A stretch of DNA of 64,000 nucleotides from Aspidapion aeneum (GCA_963576565.1 OY755046.1:64453379-64517378), one strand, 5' to 3'. Positions 1-11,110 are shown, counted from the first letter of the stretch. Program-made: numbers and translations. The notes: generated by a model from the sequence alone, not told the origin.

Positions 1-190
1 GGTAAAGTATACCCCTCAAAAAGTTCATGCTACAAAAATTTCAAGATAGCCAAATAGTGCCCCCTTCGCAAACAAAATCGACGTGTCCGAGCGTTTCTCC
101 AAATTCGCACTCTAAATACCCAAAAAGGCCTCTGTTTCGATGTTCGTGAAACTTAAGATCCAAAGACAGGTCTAATTCTAGAGACAATGT
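1..190. repeat. Intronic repeat fragments left of the first Sos exon
   Basis: Positions 1-100 match the segment found in each of the 1.09 kb tandem units near 50-53 kb (ATACCCCTCAAA, TTTCAAGATA, AAAATCGACGTGTC). Positions about 144-186 resemble the right end of the P-like family seen at 14463-14498 (TTAAGATCC, GGTCTAATTCTAG), degenerate. Confidence 0.6.
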
Positions 191-206
191 ATCTGTCTGT
201 ATTGTC

Positions 207-295
207 CTCACGTTAGGTGAATGTCTGTCTCCCTCTGTCTTTTGTTCTCACTTTAGGTGAGTCTCTATCTCTCTCTTTTTCCTTCACTCTAGGTG
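207..295 (+). promoter_or_regulatory. Array of three 3' splice-site-like motifs before the Sos exon
   Basis: Three spaced copies of a pyrimidine tract plus TNAGGTGA occur (AG at 215-216, 255-256, 291-292). Only the third keeps the frame: the second runs into an in-frame TAG and the first is out of phase. The second reads AG|GTGAGT, so it could also act as a donor. Confidence 0.4.
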
Positions 296-546
296 AAACA
301 AGCCCCCGACGCCCCACCCCTACCCGCTAGAGAAAACATTAGTCCCCCGCCCCTACCCCCGAGGAGGGAACCGGGCCCGTCGCCCGGCACCCTGTCGGCC
401 CATTGCATGGGGGGCGCTCCCCACCATCAACATTTCGGGGGTGCGGCCAGTTTCCATAGCAACACCCTCCCCCACCCGCACGGGGCCTCGGCTCACCATC
501 ACAAATCATCATTTCCCGCCAATCATGCGCCCCTTGTAGCCCCTAG
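293..546 (+). CDS. Sos: Sos-like protein, internal exon of the proline-rich C-terminus (partial gene)
   Basis: This exon follows a pyrimidine-rich tract ending in CACTCTAG and ends at AG|GTAAGT with two bases carried over. It opens with a GTG valine codon, so it is not a start; the first part of the gene lies left of the window. The 84-residue frame contains APPLPARE and SPPPLPPRREP, which fit the PxxPxR class of SH3 ligands bound by Grb2/Drk, followed by a histidine-rich stretch. In Sos proteins such motifs lie in the tail after the Cdc25 exchange domain and recruit Grb2/Drk to activated receptors at the plasma membrane. Its position in the last exons favours Sos over C3G, whose SH3 ligands precede the catalytic domain. 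GC content is far above the flanks, as expected for coding DNA. The name is an inference from motif type and position. Confidence 0.6.
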
Positions 547-699
547 GTAAGTTTTTTTTAGGTGATTTATTTGGATGTAGTTTTTTTTAGACGGGATTCT
601 TTGGCAGAAAAAGATTCAAACTTTCAGATTGTCATAGTCATATTTTGTTTATGTTTGTTGTTCAAATTTAAATTGAAAAAACGTTTTTTTAAAGAGATT

Positions 700-960
700 C
701 AAAGCCTAGAAACACATACTTATCTCCAGCAGCCGGGGAATTATCCCTTCCATACTTTATTCGACGGGACTGCTGTGTTTTTTTTATTGTTCAGTTGGGT
801 AGTAATAGATCTCTTTGAAATGGCGCCTAGTAAAAAACTTCTTACTTTACGTGGAAAATGGAAGTTGTTAACGTTTCGGAGAAGGAACATCTATCAGCAC
901 GAAAGATCGCTAAAATTTAATTTCGGAAAAACTCAAGCAGCGGAAATTGTTAATAAATAC
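700..960 (+). pseudogene. Pogo/Tigger-type transposase N-terminal HTH remnant
   Basis: A start at 821 gives MAPSKKLLTLRGKWK; with two single-base frame changes the sequence continues as VVNVSEKEHLSARKIAK and NFGKTQAAEIVNKYED. This is the CENP-B/Tigger N-terminal helix-turn-helix pattern. The DNA just before it (about 700-830) matches the reverse complement of 43960-44130, inside the pogo-ended element at 42463-44375. The frame is interrupted at least twice, so it cannot encode a working protein. A mariner-type terminal repeat starts at about 962 and cuts it off. Confidence 0.6.
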
Positions 961-1228
961 GAGGATGGAATGAAAAGTTTCCGGCCTACCATAGAACGCA
1001 ACACCATAGTGACCACAGTACACCAATTAAAAAATAGTAATGACAAATCGGCTTTCCCGCCAAATATTTTTAGCGCTACACCCCGTATTTTTAGTTCAGG
1101 ACGATAGCTCCGCGATGGCGCTATCCCAGCAGAAAATGTTAGGGTCAGTGCATCACGAAGACGTAGTGTCTTCTTTGACGCCAGGCTTCCAGGATGCAGT
1201 GACCCTAAGAAAATGCACCGTTAAGCCC

Positions 1229-1896
1229 ACAAGACGCTAGCGCTACCAAGTCCACTTTCAATCCCTGGCTTCGCAAGCGCAGATCTACCAATATTATTTA
1301 CCTCATGTCTTAGAATAGATGCATACAGGGTGATTTTCACTTGAATGATTCTAACCACATGAAAATAGAAAGTTTCAAAAACCTAACCTAACAAAACCTA
1401 ATCAAATCTAACCGAACCGAAGGAAACTGACCCAATAATTATTTTCAAAAAAAAAACTTTCCTGACTTCCTGCCCGGGATCCTAGGGGATGTGAATCCGA
1501 ACCGAACCAAATCGAACCTAACTAAACTGAACCTAACCAAACTAAACTACAACACGTACTGCTAATTAGGTTTAGTTGGGTAGGGTTAGGTTTGGATAGG
1601 TTCGGTTCGGTACGGTCCGGTTCGGATTCACATCCTCTAGCATCCCAGGTAGGAAGTCAGGAAAGTTTTTTTTTTGAAAAAAAATATTGGTTTAGTTTGC
1701 TTTGGTTCGGTTCGGTTAGATCTGATTAGGTTTCGTTAGGTTAGGTTTTTGAAACTTTCTATTTTCATGTGGTTAGAATCATTCAAGTGAAAATCACCCT
1801 GTACATCGATTCTAATACATGAGGTAAATAATATTGGTAGATCTACGCATGCGAAGCCAGGGATTGGAAGTGGACTTGGTAGCGCTAGCGTCTTGT
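1229..1896. mobile_element. 668-bp palindromic (foldback) element with 10-bp target duplication
   Basis: Termini ACAAGACGCTAGCGCTACC are inverted, and the arms pair over nearly the whole length with a very short centre. The flanks carry a perfect direct repeat CGTTAAGCCC (1219-1228 and 1897-1906). A 9-10 bp duplication with long inverted repeats is the habit of Mutator-like elements. The arms are rich in GGTTAGGTT-like sequence. No coding frame. Confidence 0.8.
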
Positions 1897-2017
1897 CGTT
1901 AAGCCCTGTATCCTGCGTGTCTTTAAATGTCTTTTGGAATTTGAATTTGTCAAGCACTTGATGGGCACATCGATAAAACTCATAAAACTTGTCAAATTTG
2001 TTTTTCGCGAAGATTTT

Positions 2018-2188
2018 TTAGCTCACACATATACTATACTATAGTAGTGTGAGCTATGGTGATCCTAATTTTTTCGAGAAAAAAAAAGTTGCTCCGATTT
2101 CAAAAAATTTTATATATCTTTGCGTTTCAGATGATTTTGAAACTTTTTTGTTGCGCCGTCTGTCTGTCTGTCTGTCTGTCTGTCTGTA

Positions 2189-2231
<43 letters not shown>

Positions 2232-2793
2232 GTGTCTGTATGTCTGTCTGTAACGACCAACGCGCATAACTCAAAAACCGCTGGGCCGATTTTAATGAAA
2301 TTTGGTACCTGGTCTGGGTCTTGGGTCGAGATGGTCCCATTTAAAAATTAACAAAATCCACCGAACACAAACCAAATAAAAGGGTGGGGATAGATTTCAA
2401 AAATTAGAGTTTATGTGAAAATATGGCGTGTGTGATATCAAACGAAAGGTAATTGAGTCTGGAGTTAAACAAAATACATTTTAACTTATTTAAAAAAAAA
2501 GGGTGGGGGTATATTTCAAAAATTAGAGTTTAAGTGAAAATATGGCGTGTGTGATATCAAACGAAAGGTAATTAAGTCCGGAGTTCAACAAAATACATTT
2601 TAGTTTTTGTTTTTTTTAAGGGTGGGGGTGGATTTCAAAAATTTGAGTTTAAGTCAAAACATGGCTTGTGTGGTATCAAACAAAAGGTAATTTAGTGTGG
2701 AGTTGAATAAATTATATTTAAGTTTTTAGTTATATTAGCTCACATAACTATAGTACCTAGTGTGAGCTTAGGGGCCCATATATTGGCAGAGTA
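2018..2793 (+). mobile_element. Hairpin-ended, GTCT-microsatellite element (Helentron/DINE-like), copy 1
   Basis: The left end is TTAGCTCACAC with a hairpin closed by GTGTGAGCT. Next comes a (CTGT)n tract at about 2157-2250 and three related 85-100 bp segments. A second AGCTCACA...TGTGAGCT hairpin precedes the tail GGCAGAGTA. No long ORF; the Cys/Ser/Leu frames are microsatellite translations. The layout (subterminal hairpins and an internal GTCY microsatellite) resembles DINE-1/HINE elements. Confidence 0.75.
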
Positions 2794-3160
2794 TTTTATG
2801 TTCGCGTTGAAGTGGAATTTTGTTAACATTTCTTTTGAGATAAAAAACCCAAAAAAAAAATCGGTGTGTTTGCGTTTTATCACGGGAAAGTGAAATCTTG
2901 CAGAGCAGAGCGATGACTTCTCTTAAAAAAGGTTTAGAATGTGTTGTGGTTCGGTTCGGTGTAAGTTTAATAGTTACTGATTTTTAATGTATTCATACTA
3001 ATATAAATTATGATTAAAATAAATTGTTATTCTATTATGCAAAATTTGGACTTATTTTTTTTGACATAATTTTATTATCTTTCAAAAAACAAAGAATTTC
3101 AACAAAAAATTAAAAACGAACTGACCTGTATAATAATATACAAGGCGCAGAGCGCAAAAA
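2794..3160. other. Unassigned intronic stretch
   Basis: AT-rich sequence between the hairpin-ended element and the mariner 3' flank. I see no coding frame or clear repeat in it. Confidence 0.5.
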
Positions 3161-3413
3161 TTAGTTCAAACAGACAGCTATGGGATGGCGCTGTTCAAAT
3201 GCCATTAACTGTATTAAGAGTTTAACATGTTGGTGTCCAATCTATTTCTGTGGTTAGTAATCTGTGATAGTGACTAAATAATAATGTATTTTTCTACATA
3301 GTCTCCTTGTAAGGTAATACATTTGGCCCAACGATGTTCAACTGATTTGATGCCATTACTGAAGTCTGATTTATCTAACTCGTCAAAATAGGCGGTTGTA
3401 GCTGCAATGACTT

Positions 3414-4326
3414 CTAAATCTGAGGACATTTTTTTCCAGCAAGATATTTTTTTAGGTTTGGAAACAAATAAAAGTCTGACGGGGCTAGGTCTGGCGAATA
3501 AGGTGGATGGTTTAACAGTTCAAAGCCTAGCTGATGGATTTTAGCCATTATAAGAGCGGACTTGTGGCAAGGTGCATTGTCCTGATGAAACAAAATTTTC
3601 TTATTTGCCAAATCAGGGCGTTTTTCGCTTATATTCTGCTTGAGCTGGTCCAGTAAGTCGCTGTAGTACTCTGAATTTATTGTTCTTCCTTTTTTGGGAT
3701 AATCTATGAGGAGTATCCCTTTAGCGTCCCAAAAGACCGTTGCCTTGACCTTTCCAGCAGACGGTACTGCTTTTGCCTGGTTTGGAACTTTGCCGTCGAT
3801 TGTTTGGACTGTTGCTTAATTTCAAAGGTATAATGATGAACCCATGTTTCATCAACCGTAATAAATCTACGCAAAAAGTCCCTGAATCACGTCTAAACAG
3901 TGCCAAATTCTCCTCTGAAATGGTTAGACGCACGAGCTTTTGATCTGGCGTGAGCAAACGCGGCACCCATCGGGCGGATAGCTTTCTCATACCTAAAACT
4001 TCACATAAAATATGGTAAACTCGCTCTTTTGATATGGCCACAGCCTCAGCTACCTCTTCCAGTCTTAATCTGCGATCTTTTAGAATTAGTTTGTGAATGG
4101 TTTGCACCATTTCTTCAGAAGTTGCCGTTTTTGGCCTGCCAGAACGTGGAGCATCATCAGTGCTACGACCACGTTTAAAGTCCGATACCCAGGTTTTAAC
4201 TGTAGTATAGGAAGGAGCAGATTCCCCTAGTGTAGAATCTAGTTCAGTTTTTATTTCCGTCGGCGATAACCCTTTGATGTGAAAATATTTTATCACGGCT
4301 CTTATCTCGTTTTTTTCAATCTTCAC
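3414..4326 (-). pseudogene. Mariner transposase pseudogene (DD34D)
   Basis: The minus strand starts at 4326 with an N-terminal helix-turn-helix region, followed by WVPRLLTPDQK, which is typical of mariner. A frameshift occurs near 3870. Motifs carrying the catalytic acids survive in different frames: TVDETWVHH (about 3835-3865), HQDNAPCHKSA and YSPDLAPSDFYLF (3440-3600). The last spacing fits the mariner D34D signature. The broken frames mean it is dead as a protein. Family function: cut-and-paste transposition at TA. Confidence 0.85.
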
Positions 4327-4494
4327 AAACTATATAAACTTTCAAAATAAGCAGGACACAAACTACTTGACGCACTCACTTTAACCTTCGAGCGTATACT
4401 GATCACAAGCAAGGCTACACAAACACGTTGGAACACAAAAGCAAATCGGGCCTACTATAGGCTAGGCCGGAAACTTTTCATCCCATCCTCGTTT

Positions 4495-4598
4495 ATATTA
4501 AAATTTCACAGTTTTCTCTCATAAGCGGACACCTCCAATAACCAGACAAAATCGACGAAACTGTGAGTGTCCGCTTATTGAAGGTTTCACTGTATTCA
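4495..4598. repeat. Pogo-type element terminus
   Basis: Read inverted, this is CAGTGAAACCTTCAATAAGC with a second GTCCGCTTAT block inside, closely matching the left end of the pogo element at 42463. It ends about 20 bp before the acceptor of the Sos exon at 4619. Confidence 0.7.
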
Positions 4599-4618
4599 TT
4601 TGTTTTTTTGTAATATAG

Positions 4619-4786
4619 GTTAAATCCAACGCACACAAGTCAACTGCACATGCGAAGGCACGCAGCGCATCCGCCTCCCCTTCAAAGGGCGGCGGTGGCG
4701 CCAGCTCCTCCTGGGGGGACCGGAGCCGCAGCTATCACAAGCACGGGCGAAAGTCCGAGGGAGCTAGCCCTGAACGGCCAAACCAG
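4619..4786 (+). CDS. Sos: Sos-like protein, penultimate exon
   Basis: The exon lies between a T-rich acceptor (TTTGTAATATAG) and a strong donor (CAG|GTAAGT). It is 168 nt, so it enters and leaves in the same phase (two bases carried). Joined to the preceding exon, the frame stays open and reads a low-complexity Pro/Ala/His-rich segment with AHPPPLQR and APAPPGG. An alternative zero-phase frame is also open (VKSNAHKS...), but the phases of both neighbours require the first one. It sits about 4 kb after the previous exon; the intron between holds pogo, mariner and palindromic elements. There is no domain beyond proline-rich linker, so identity rests on the neighbours. Confidence 0.55.
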
Positions 4787-4864
4787 GTAAGTCATAAAAT
4801 TTCACGAAGGTCATAGAAGTGGCAAGAAGAAACGAAGAAAAAACCGATATTTTTGCAAATCATT

Positions 4865-6310
4865 TAGAAAAAAACATTTCAGCCCTATGAAGCAGCAGAT
4901 GAAAACTTTCATTTGAATGAACCCCATCAAATCGAAGACCGTATTAAGCTTACACCACCAAAAGAAACATTAACAGAAATCAAAACTATTCATTCGAAAA
5001 AAGCCGCAGGGTATGATGTGATTACCTCGTTAATCAGTCATAAAACAACTCCCCAGAAAAGCTATCGTAAAACTATGTAACGTAATTAATGCATCCTTTA
5101 GGCCTAGGTACACTTAAACTGTGGAAAGTTCCAGAAGTTATCATGATTTCAAAACCGGGAAACCCACTCCATGACGTGTCATCTTACAGGCCAATATCTC
5201 TGCTGCCAATTTTCAAGCTCTATTAAAAATTATTGCTTAAATAATAAAATCGATCATAGAATGACAATAAATTATTCCATCTCATCAATTTGGTTTTCGA
5301 GACAAGCATTCCAAGATAGACCAAGTACACAGAATTACTAATATAATAGAAAAGCACTAGAAGAAGGAAAAGTTTTTTCTGCAGTCTTTCTAGGTGTAGC
5401 ACAAGCATTTGACAAAGTGTGGCATAAAGACCTTAATTTTAAACTAAAACGGTTTCTGCCAAAACAATATTCGGATTGTTTGGAATCATACATATCTGAT
5501 TAACAACATTTCAGAGTAAAATAGGAAGACTCATACTCAAATTTAAGAGAAATTTACGCAGGCGTGCCCCAGGGTAGCGTACTAGGCCCTTATCTATACT
5601 TATTATTCACTTGCGATATCCCAAAGCCAGAAAATTGTCACTTAGCAACATTTGCCGATGATACTGGTTTATTGATGGTAGAATAAAATTAAATGATGAT
5701 GAAATTTGAAAACAAAAATATAAATCACACCCAAAGAACAATTGAGGAGCAGCAGTAACAAAGGGGCTAAGTGCCACTTTTCCTAAAAACGAGATTTTTA
5801 CATGAAAAGGTTCTATGGGCCATCGACTATATCCTATCAAACGTGCAAAGCCGAAGGACTACTCATTTCGTAAGCAATCGGGTAAATAGACGGCACTTCC
5901 GGCAAGTGATCGGTCATTTTCGTCATCAATTTTTTAAATATCTCCATTTAACAGTTTTGGCACCTAGCCCCTTTGTTACTTCTGGTCCTCAATTAACAAA
6001 ATTCCCGTTCCATATTTAAATTAGGCAAAATATCTCGGTATGACACTTGATGCTAAATTGCGCTGGAAAGCACATGATAAGAAAAAAAAGAAGAACTTGA
6101 GATAAGGTATAGAAAAATGAACTGGCTAATTGGAAGAAAGTCCAATTTAACAATGCTTTATAGACAAATACTGAAACCAGTATGGACATATGGTATTCAA
6201 CTATGGGGCTGTACTAAAGAGAGTAACATTCTAGTTTTACAGAGATTTTTGGTACTTTCGAAATAGTGACCTTCATCGGGTTCTAAAAATCGAAACTGTA
6301 GCAGAAACTA
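4865..6310 (+). pseudogene. Jockey-type non-LTR retrotransposon RT pseudogene
   Basis: Scattered RT pieces appear in order: SKKAAGYDVIT, a degenerate block at 5180-5220, QAFDKVWHKDL (motif A), GVPQGSVLGP (motif B), LATFADDTGLL (motif C), KYLGMTLDAKLRWKAHD, then YGIQLWGC (6190-6210). Many stops and frameshifts. A MITE (5741-5994) interrupts the region between motif C and the thumb. The last 50 bp (DLHRVLKIETVAETI) match a jockey 3' end at 47060-47130. Jockey proteins reverse-transcribe their own RNA at a nicked target. Confidence 0.8.
5741..5994. mobile_element. MITE with about 37-bp inverted repeats inside the jockey pseudogene
   Basis: ATTGAGGAGCAGCAGTAACA at the left pairs with TGTTACTTCTGGTCCTCAAT at the right (5958-5994), followed inward by GGGGCTAAGTGCCA and TGGCACCTAGCCCC. 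Total 254 bp, no coding capacity. It splits RT coding sequence. Confidence 0.75.
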
Positions 6311-6317
6311 TAAAAAG

Positions 6318-8330
6318 TACGCAAAAAGCCAATGTTTTAACAGTATTTTATGGAGCAGAGAGATAAAAAATAATGTAAAATTTAACATATATGAAACAAT
6401 GGTGAAAAGCACGCTGTTGTATGGATTAGAGACTTGTCGCGTAACAGAAAAATACAAAACAAACATGGAAAGTGTCGAAATGGATGCAATAAGAAGATCA
6501 ATGAGAATATCTAGAATAGATCACAGAAAGAATGGGAATCGAATGAAGCATAACCGATGACATCACTAAAAGGCAACTGATATGGTACGGCTCTGTACAG
6601 CGTGTTCCATTTTCGATGGGATTAAATGGGAAACTCGGTTATTATTAAAGATATTGATTTTCTGATTGCACCTTACCGTGCTGTATTTTTAAGACCTTAA
6701 AAATGGCGTAATCAGATTTTTGCTATACCCCGTAGTTTCGCTAATACAGGGAGTTTTTGAAAAAATTGTATTTTTAATAATCCCTTGTATCTCGCTTATT
6801 TTGTGAGATACTTTTATTCTGTAAAAACATTTTTATGGCAACTTTTTTAGAAGAAAATAATGTCGTTGTTAATTTTTTAAAATATTGTTTAGTTTTTTAG
6901 ATATGGTATTTATCATAAAAAAATTAAATACGGATCTGGATTTTTTTTATTACTTTTTTGATTGGTTTCATGCTAGTATTATCATAAAATAATAAAACTT
7001 TAAAAAATTTTTGTTTTAAGGTAAAAAAAAATATTTAATATTTAAAAAAAAATTAGTCTGAACCTGGATATTTCCAACATAAATATAAACTAAAAATTGC
7101 TAGTTAAACAATTTTTAGTTTAACTGTTTTGGTACTTAACATATTAAAATGGTTTTACGTCAATTTACAGATTTATTTGAAACAAAGTCTACGAAAAATA
7201 CAAAAAAAACAAATTATAAAAAATAACTAATCTTTCAGATTACCATTATGTGTAAGACATTGTTGGCATTTTTGAGTAATTTTTCTTAACGCATTTTGCA
7301 TAAAAATATTTCTGCCATTTAAATATTGGAATTTTGTTGCTTGAATGAAGCAGTCAAACATATCACATTTTTCAAAATCTGGATATGGTCGATTTCTAGC
7401 CAGTTTAAAATAATTGTAAGCCATTTACAAAAATGACAAGTAAAATGACAATGTCAATTCCATGCTTTTGTTTTGTAAATTTCACGACCTGCTGTTCGGT
7501 TATCAAATAATTAGTATGATATTATTTTTGTAACTTTTTAACGTTTTTTACCTTATTTATAAATCTTTTAATTATCATTTCAAAACAGATAAACTAAAAA
7601 TCGTTCAACTAGTGTGTCTTGCAATTTTTAATTTATAATTACGTTGGAAATTTCCAGGTTCGGACTATAATTTTTTTTTCAAATATTAAATAGCTTTTTT
7701 TAATCTTAAATCAAAAAAATATTAAAGTTTTATCATTTTAAGGTAATAATAGCATGGAACTAATTAAAGTAGTAATAAAAAAAATCCAGGTCCGTATTTA
7801 ATTTTTTTATGATAAATACCATATCTCAAAAACTAAATAATATTTTTAAAAATTGACAACGTCATTATTTTGCTCTAAAAAAGTTGCCATAAAAAGGTTT
7901 TTACAGAATAAAAATATCTTGCAAAATAAGCGAGATACAAGGAATTAATTAAAATGCAATTTTTTCAAAAACTCCCTGTATTAGCGAAACCACGGGGTAT
8001 AGCAAAAATATGACTACACCATTTTTAATGGCTCCAAAAAAGATCACGGTAAGGTGCAATCAGAAAATCGATATCTTTAATAATAACCGAGTTTCTCATT
8101 TAATCCCATCGAAAATGGGACACGCTGTACAACGGATGAACGACAAAAGATAACCAAAGCAGGTCCTAGAATGGCAACCAATAGGGCGCAGAAAAAGAGG
8201 GCGTCCTAAACTAGAATGGCAACAGTCAATCCAAACATCAGTAAGTCAAAAAATCTGACAGATGATGATTGTCAGGATCAAAGGAGGTGGAGAATAGGCG
8301 TCGGACAACGTAGAAAAACGTTCTAAACCG
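6318..8330 (+). pseudogene. RTE-type retrotransposon 3' fragment, split by a foldback
   Basis: The left part (6318-6597) gives TLLYGLETCRVTEKYKTNME, DAIRRSMRISR and RQLIWYGSVQ. The right part (8128-8330) continues RMND, then PIGRRKRGRPKLEWQQSI and RRWRIGVGQRR. This C-terminal signature is shared by the other RTE copies in the window. A 1,530-bp element is inserted exactly between the two parts. Confidence 0.8.
6598..8127. mobile_element. 1.53 kb foldback element with TA target duplication
   Basis: Termini CAGCGTGT...ACACGCTG are flanked by TA on each side. Arms of about 530 bp pair almost continuously (for example TTCGATGGGATTAAATG with CATTTAATCCCATCGAA). The centre (about 7125-7585) carries a 65-codon minus-strand frame (7227-7424) that I do not recognise. 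TA duplication and CAG terminus suggest a Tc1/mariner-type non-autonomous element. Confidence 0.85.
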
Positions 8331-8638
8331 ACATAGTAGTTTTACCTAGGGTTATTTGGTTACACTGTTTTTTTTTTAGAAAAATGCAATAGAACATTTT
8401 TTGATCACAATGAAACGCAAATTTATCTGACGTCAAATTTGTCATTTTTAAAATCCACATTTTCCTCATCTTTAAACTTGATGAAATTCTATAACTTGAA
8501 AACAAAAAACTTGTGTTAAAAGGTTATTTGAATTTTTTCTCTACTGTTGCCAAAGATCTCAAAATACTTTTGCCCTTTCTCACCATCCCTTAAAGTGTGG
8601 TGCATGATTTAAATTATACCCTGTTTAAAATTTTACAG

Positions 8639-8861
8639 CCTTCCATTATCCACGTCGCCCGCAAAACCGCCAACTATCTCTCCCCGCTACGGCACCACCA
8701 CAAGTAACCACGGCATCGCCGCCGGTCACAGCAGCAGCCATTCGGCCAGCAGCGACTCGAGCGCCCCCATTACGCCTCAGTTACCGCCCCGGCCAGCGGT
8801 TCGATCCGCGGGGCTCATCAGCGGTACCATGTTTCAGTACCCGAACACCACCAACACATAG
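8639..8861 (+). CDS. Sos: Sos-like protein, terminal exon with stop codon
   Basis: The acceptor TTTTACAG is followed by an open frame of 74 codons that completes the carried AG to a serine codon and ends in TAG at 8859-8861. Residues include SPAKPPTISPRYG and a second clean SH3 ligand, PQLPPRPAVR, then a short Ser/Thr/Asn tail. This gives the gene 214 residues in the window. The arrangement of PPLPxR, PPPLPPRR and PxLPPRP motifs spread over a C-terminal tail is the pattern of Sos tails. The reading frame and splicing are well supported; the name less so. About 60 bp after the stop the sequence runs into a CAGTGGCGGAAC transposon end, so the 3' UTR is short or includes mobile DNA. Confidence 0.6.
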
Positions 8862-9259
8862 CAGAGGCTAGGCAGGTACCATAGAAGAAGATGGATACCG
8901 TAGAGGGTAACCATAGCAACGGCAGTGGCGGAACTTTAAAATATAGATCCCCCCTTCGCAAAAGTCACACACAAAAAAACGTTTTTAGGAGACGGACCCT
9001 AGAATAGACCGGTCTATGGATCTTATATATACAGGGTGTTTTCTAAACATTGGTCAAAAATATTCTTGGTGTGATCTTGGAGTATTTTCAAGAAAAAAAG
9101 TTCTTAGAAACATTTGTCAAAAAATGGGTCCTTACAAAGGGCACCCTGAAGACTGTTTTTCCTTTCCTTTCAGTAACTATAAGAACTATAAGGTTGTTAA
9201 AATGAGATAAAATGAGCAGTCTTTCTGGGACATTAAAAATCTGGTTTCACATTTAAAAA

Positions 9260-9998
9260 TACTCTGCCAATATATGGGCCCCTAAGCTCACACTAGGTAC
9301 TATAGTTATGTGAGCTAATATAACTAAAAACTGAAATATATTTTATTCAACTCCACACTAAATTACCTTTTGTTTGATACCACACAAGCCATGTTTTGAC
9401 TTAAACTCAAATTTTTGAAATCCACCCCCACCCTTAAAAAAAACAAAAACTAAAATGTATTTTGTTTAACTCCGGACTCAATTACCTTTCGTTTGATATC
9501 ACACACGCCATATTTTCACGTAAACTCTAATTTTTGAAATATACCCCCACCCTTTTTTTTAAATAAATTAAAATGTATTTTGTTTAACTCCAGACTCAAT
9601 TACCTTTCGTTTGATATCACACACGCCATTTTTTCACATAAACTCTAATTTTTGAAATCTATCCCCACCCTTTTATTTGGTTTGTGTTCGGTGGATTTTG
9701 TTCATTTTTAAATGGGACCATCTCGACCCAAGACCCAGCCCAGGTACCAAATTTCATTAAAATCGGCCAAGCGGTTTTTGAGTTATGCGCGTTGGTCGTT
9801 ACAGACAGACATACAGACACACAGACAGACAGACATACAGACAGACAGACAGACAGACGGCGCAACAAAAAAGTTTCAAAATCATCTGAAACGCAAAGAT
9901 ATATAAACATTTTTGAAATCGGAGCAAGTTTTTTTTTCTCGAAAAAATTAGGATCACCATAGCTCACACTACTATAGTATAGTATATGTGTGAGCTAA
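9260..9998 (-). mobile_element. Hairpin-ended GTCT element, copy 2
   Basis: Starts TACTCTGCCAATATATGG, ends GTGTGAGCTAA, with an ACAGACAG tract at 9800-9860. It lies inside the left arm of the foldback at 9172-11647; the intact right arm serves as the empty site. Confidence 0.8.
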
Positions 9999-10639
9999 AA
10001 AACTATTATATCCCGAGCTACGGGGGTTTTTCAAAAAATTGCCCATATCTATTTTATTAAATATCTCAAAAAGTATACTCTTTACAAAAAAATCGTAAAG
10101 GAATTTTGTTTTGTATTCTTGACAGTCTTCAATTTGGTATTTTCGAAAAAAATTTACTACTAGTTTTCGAGATATTACTATTAACTTACGGACCTGTATT
10201 TTTTATTCTATTTTTTAAAATAACTTTTTTTATGATTTCAACGGTGTATCACATGTCCATATTTATTTATATTTTAATACTAAAAAAATGTTATTTAAGT
10301 TTTTTTGCACTTTTACCGTTTTATCATAGGTGGCTTGGACAGCAAAAAAATACAATTGCTTATTAAAACCCATGATGCGTAATACATCTATTAAATTTAT
10401 GTTATTTCAATAATGAAAAATTAGATTTAAGACCAACAAAACAATTAACTGTTTTATAAACAGATTGATGCGTTTAATAAAAAAAAACTGTTTACTAACT
10501 TTTAAAACATTACTTAAGATTTTTACTGATTTATTGAATTAAACTTATTTAAAAATATTTATTTTTATTTTAACACGTTTTTTCAGATTAAAACAGCTTA
10601 CTTATCCAAATGCTGAAAATGTCTACCACTTTGTTGCAA

Positions 10640-11110
10640 TAGTGTTGTAGTAGAATGAATTATGAAGTAGGTTCTCCAAATCTCGAGGACCAGTTTTATA
10701 AACCTTAGCTTTGATAAGACCCCATATGGAAAAATCCAGTGGAGTAATGTCCGGTGACCTGGGGGGGCCAACGTATTGGTCCGTTATTTCCGATCCACTG
10801 ATTTGGTTTGAAATTATTCAAAAACCTTCTACAACGACGACCTCTGTGGCCGCCGGGTGCACCATCCTTAGTAGTACTCAAAATTCGCTCGAACATCTAA
10901 AGGCAGATCATCCGAAAAATCTTGTAATGTATTTGTCCGAAAATTGTAATGGGTTAATTCGGTGAAAGTTTCTTGGAAGAAAAAATATTTATCTTTCTTG
11001 AAATGCCGTTTCTCTTTGAAAATGCTTATTTTCTTGTGTCCACCGATAATCCCAGTTCCTGTTGTACCATCCATTATTTCAAAAACGGCTTTCAATGGAC
11101 ACTACATTTT
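10640..11110 (-). pseudogene. Tc1/mariner-group (DDE_3 type) transposase remnant in a foldback centre
   Basis: Minus-strand frames give GIIGGHKKI, then LTHYNFRTNTLQDF and DDLPLDVRANFEYY, KDGAPGGHRG, FKPNQWIGNNGPIRWPP and TPLDFFIWGLIKAKVY across frameshifts. The order matches the C-terminal half of the insect transposases that read PPRSPDLTPLDFFLWG. There is no open frame across the whole region. Confidence 0.7.

Larger units (their letters stand above)
962..4494 (-). mobile_element. Mariner element span defined by two inverted termini, heavily invaded
   Basis: CGAGGATGGAATGAAAAG at 962 and its near-perfect inverted partner ending at 4494 look like the two termini of one mariner element. The inside holds a mariner transposase pseudogene (3414-4326), a palindromic element (1229-1896) and a hairpin-ended element (2018-2793). 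It would sit inside the pogo relic, whose right end follows at 4495-4598. The pairing of the two ends is an inference; about 0.7 kb of interior remains unexplained. Confidence 0.5.

Noticed and set aside
562..1107. 181-codon plus-strand frame
   Set aside because: It crosses intron, pogo remnant and mariner terminus in a frame that differs from the recognisable HTH frame; the true homology needs frame changes.
2049..2351. Cys/Ser/Val/Leu-rich and Thr/Asp/Arg/Gln-rich frames around the (CTGT)n tracts, at this and similar places
   Set aside because: They are translations of the microsatellite in the hairpin-ended element, on both strands, and vary with repeat length.
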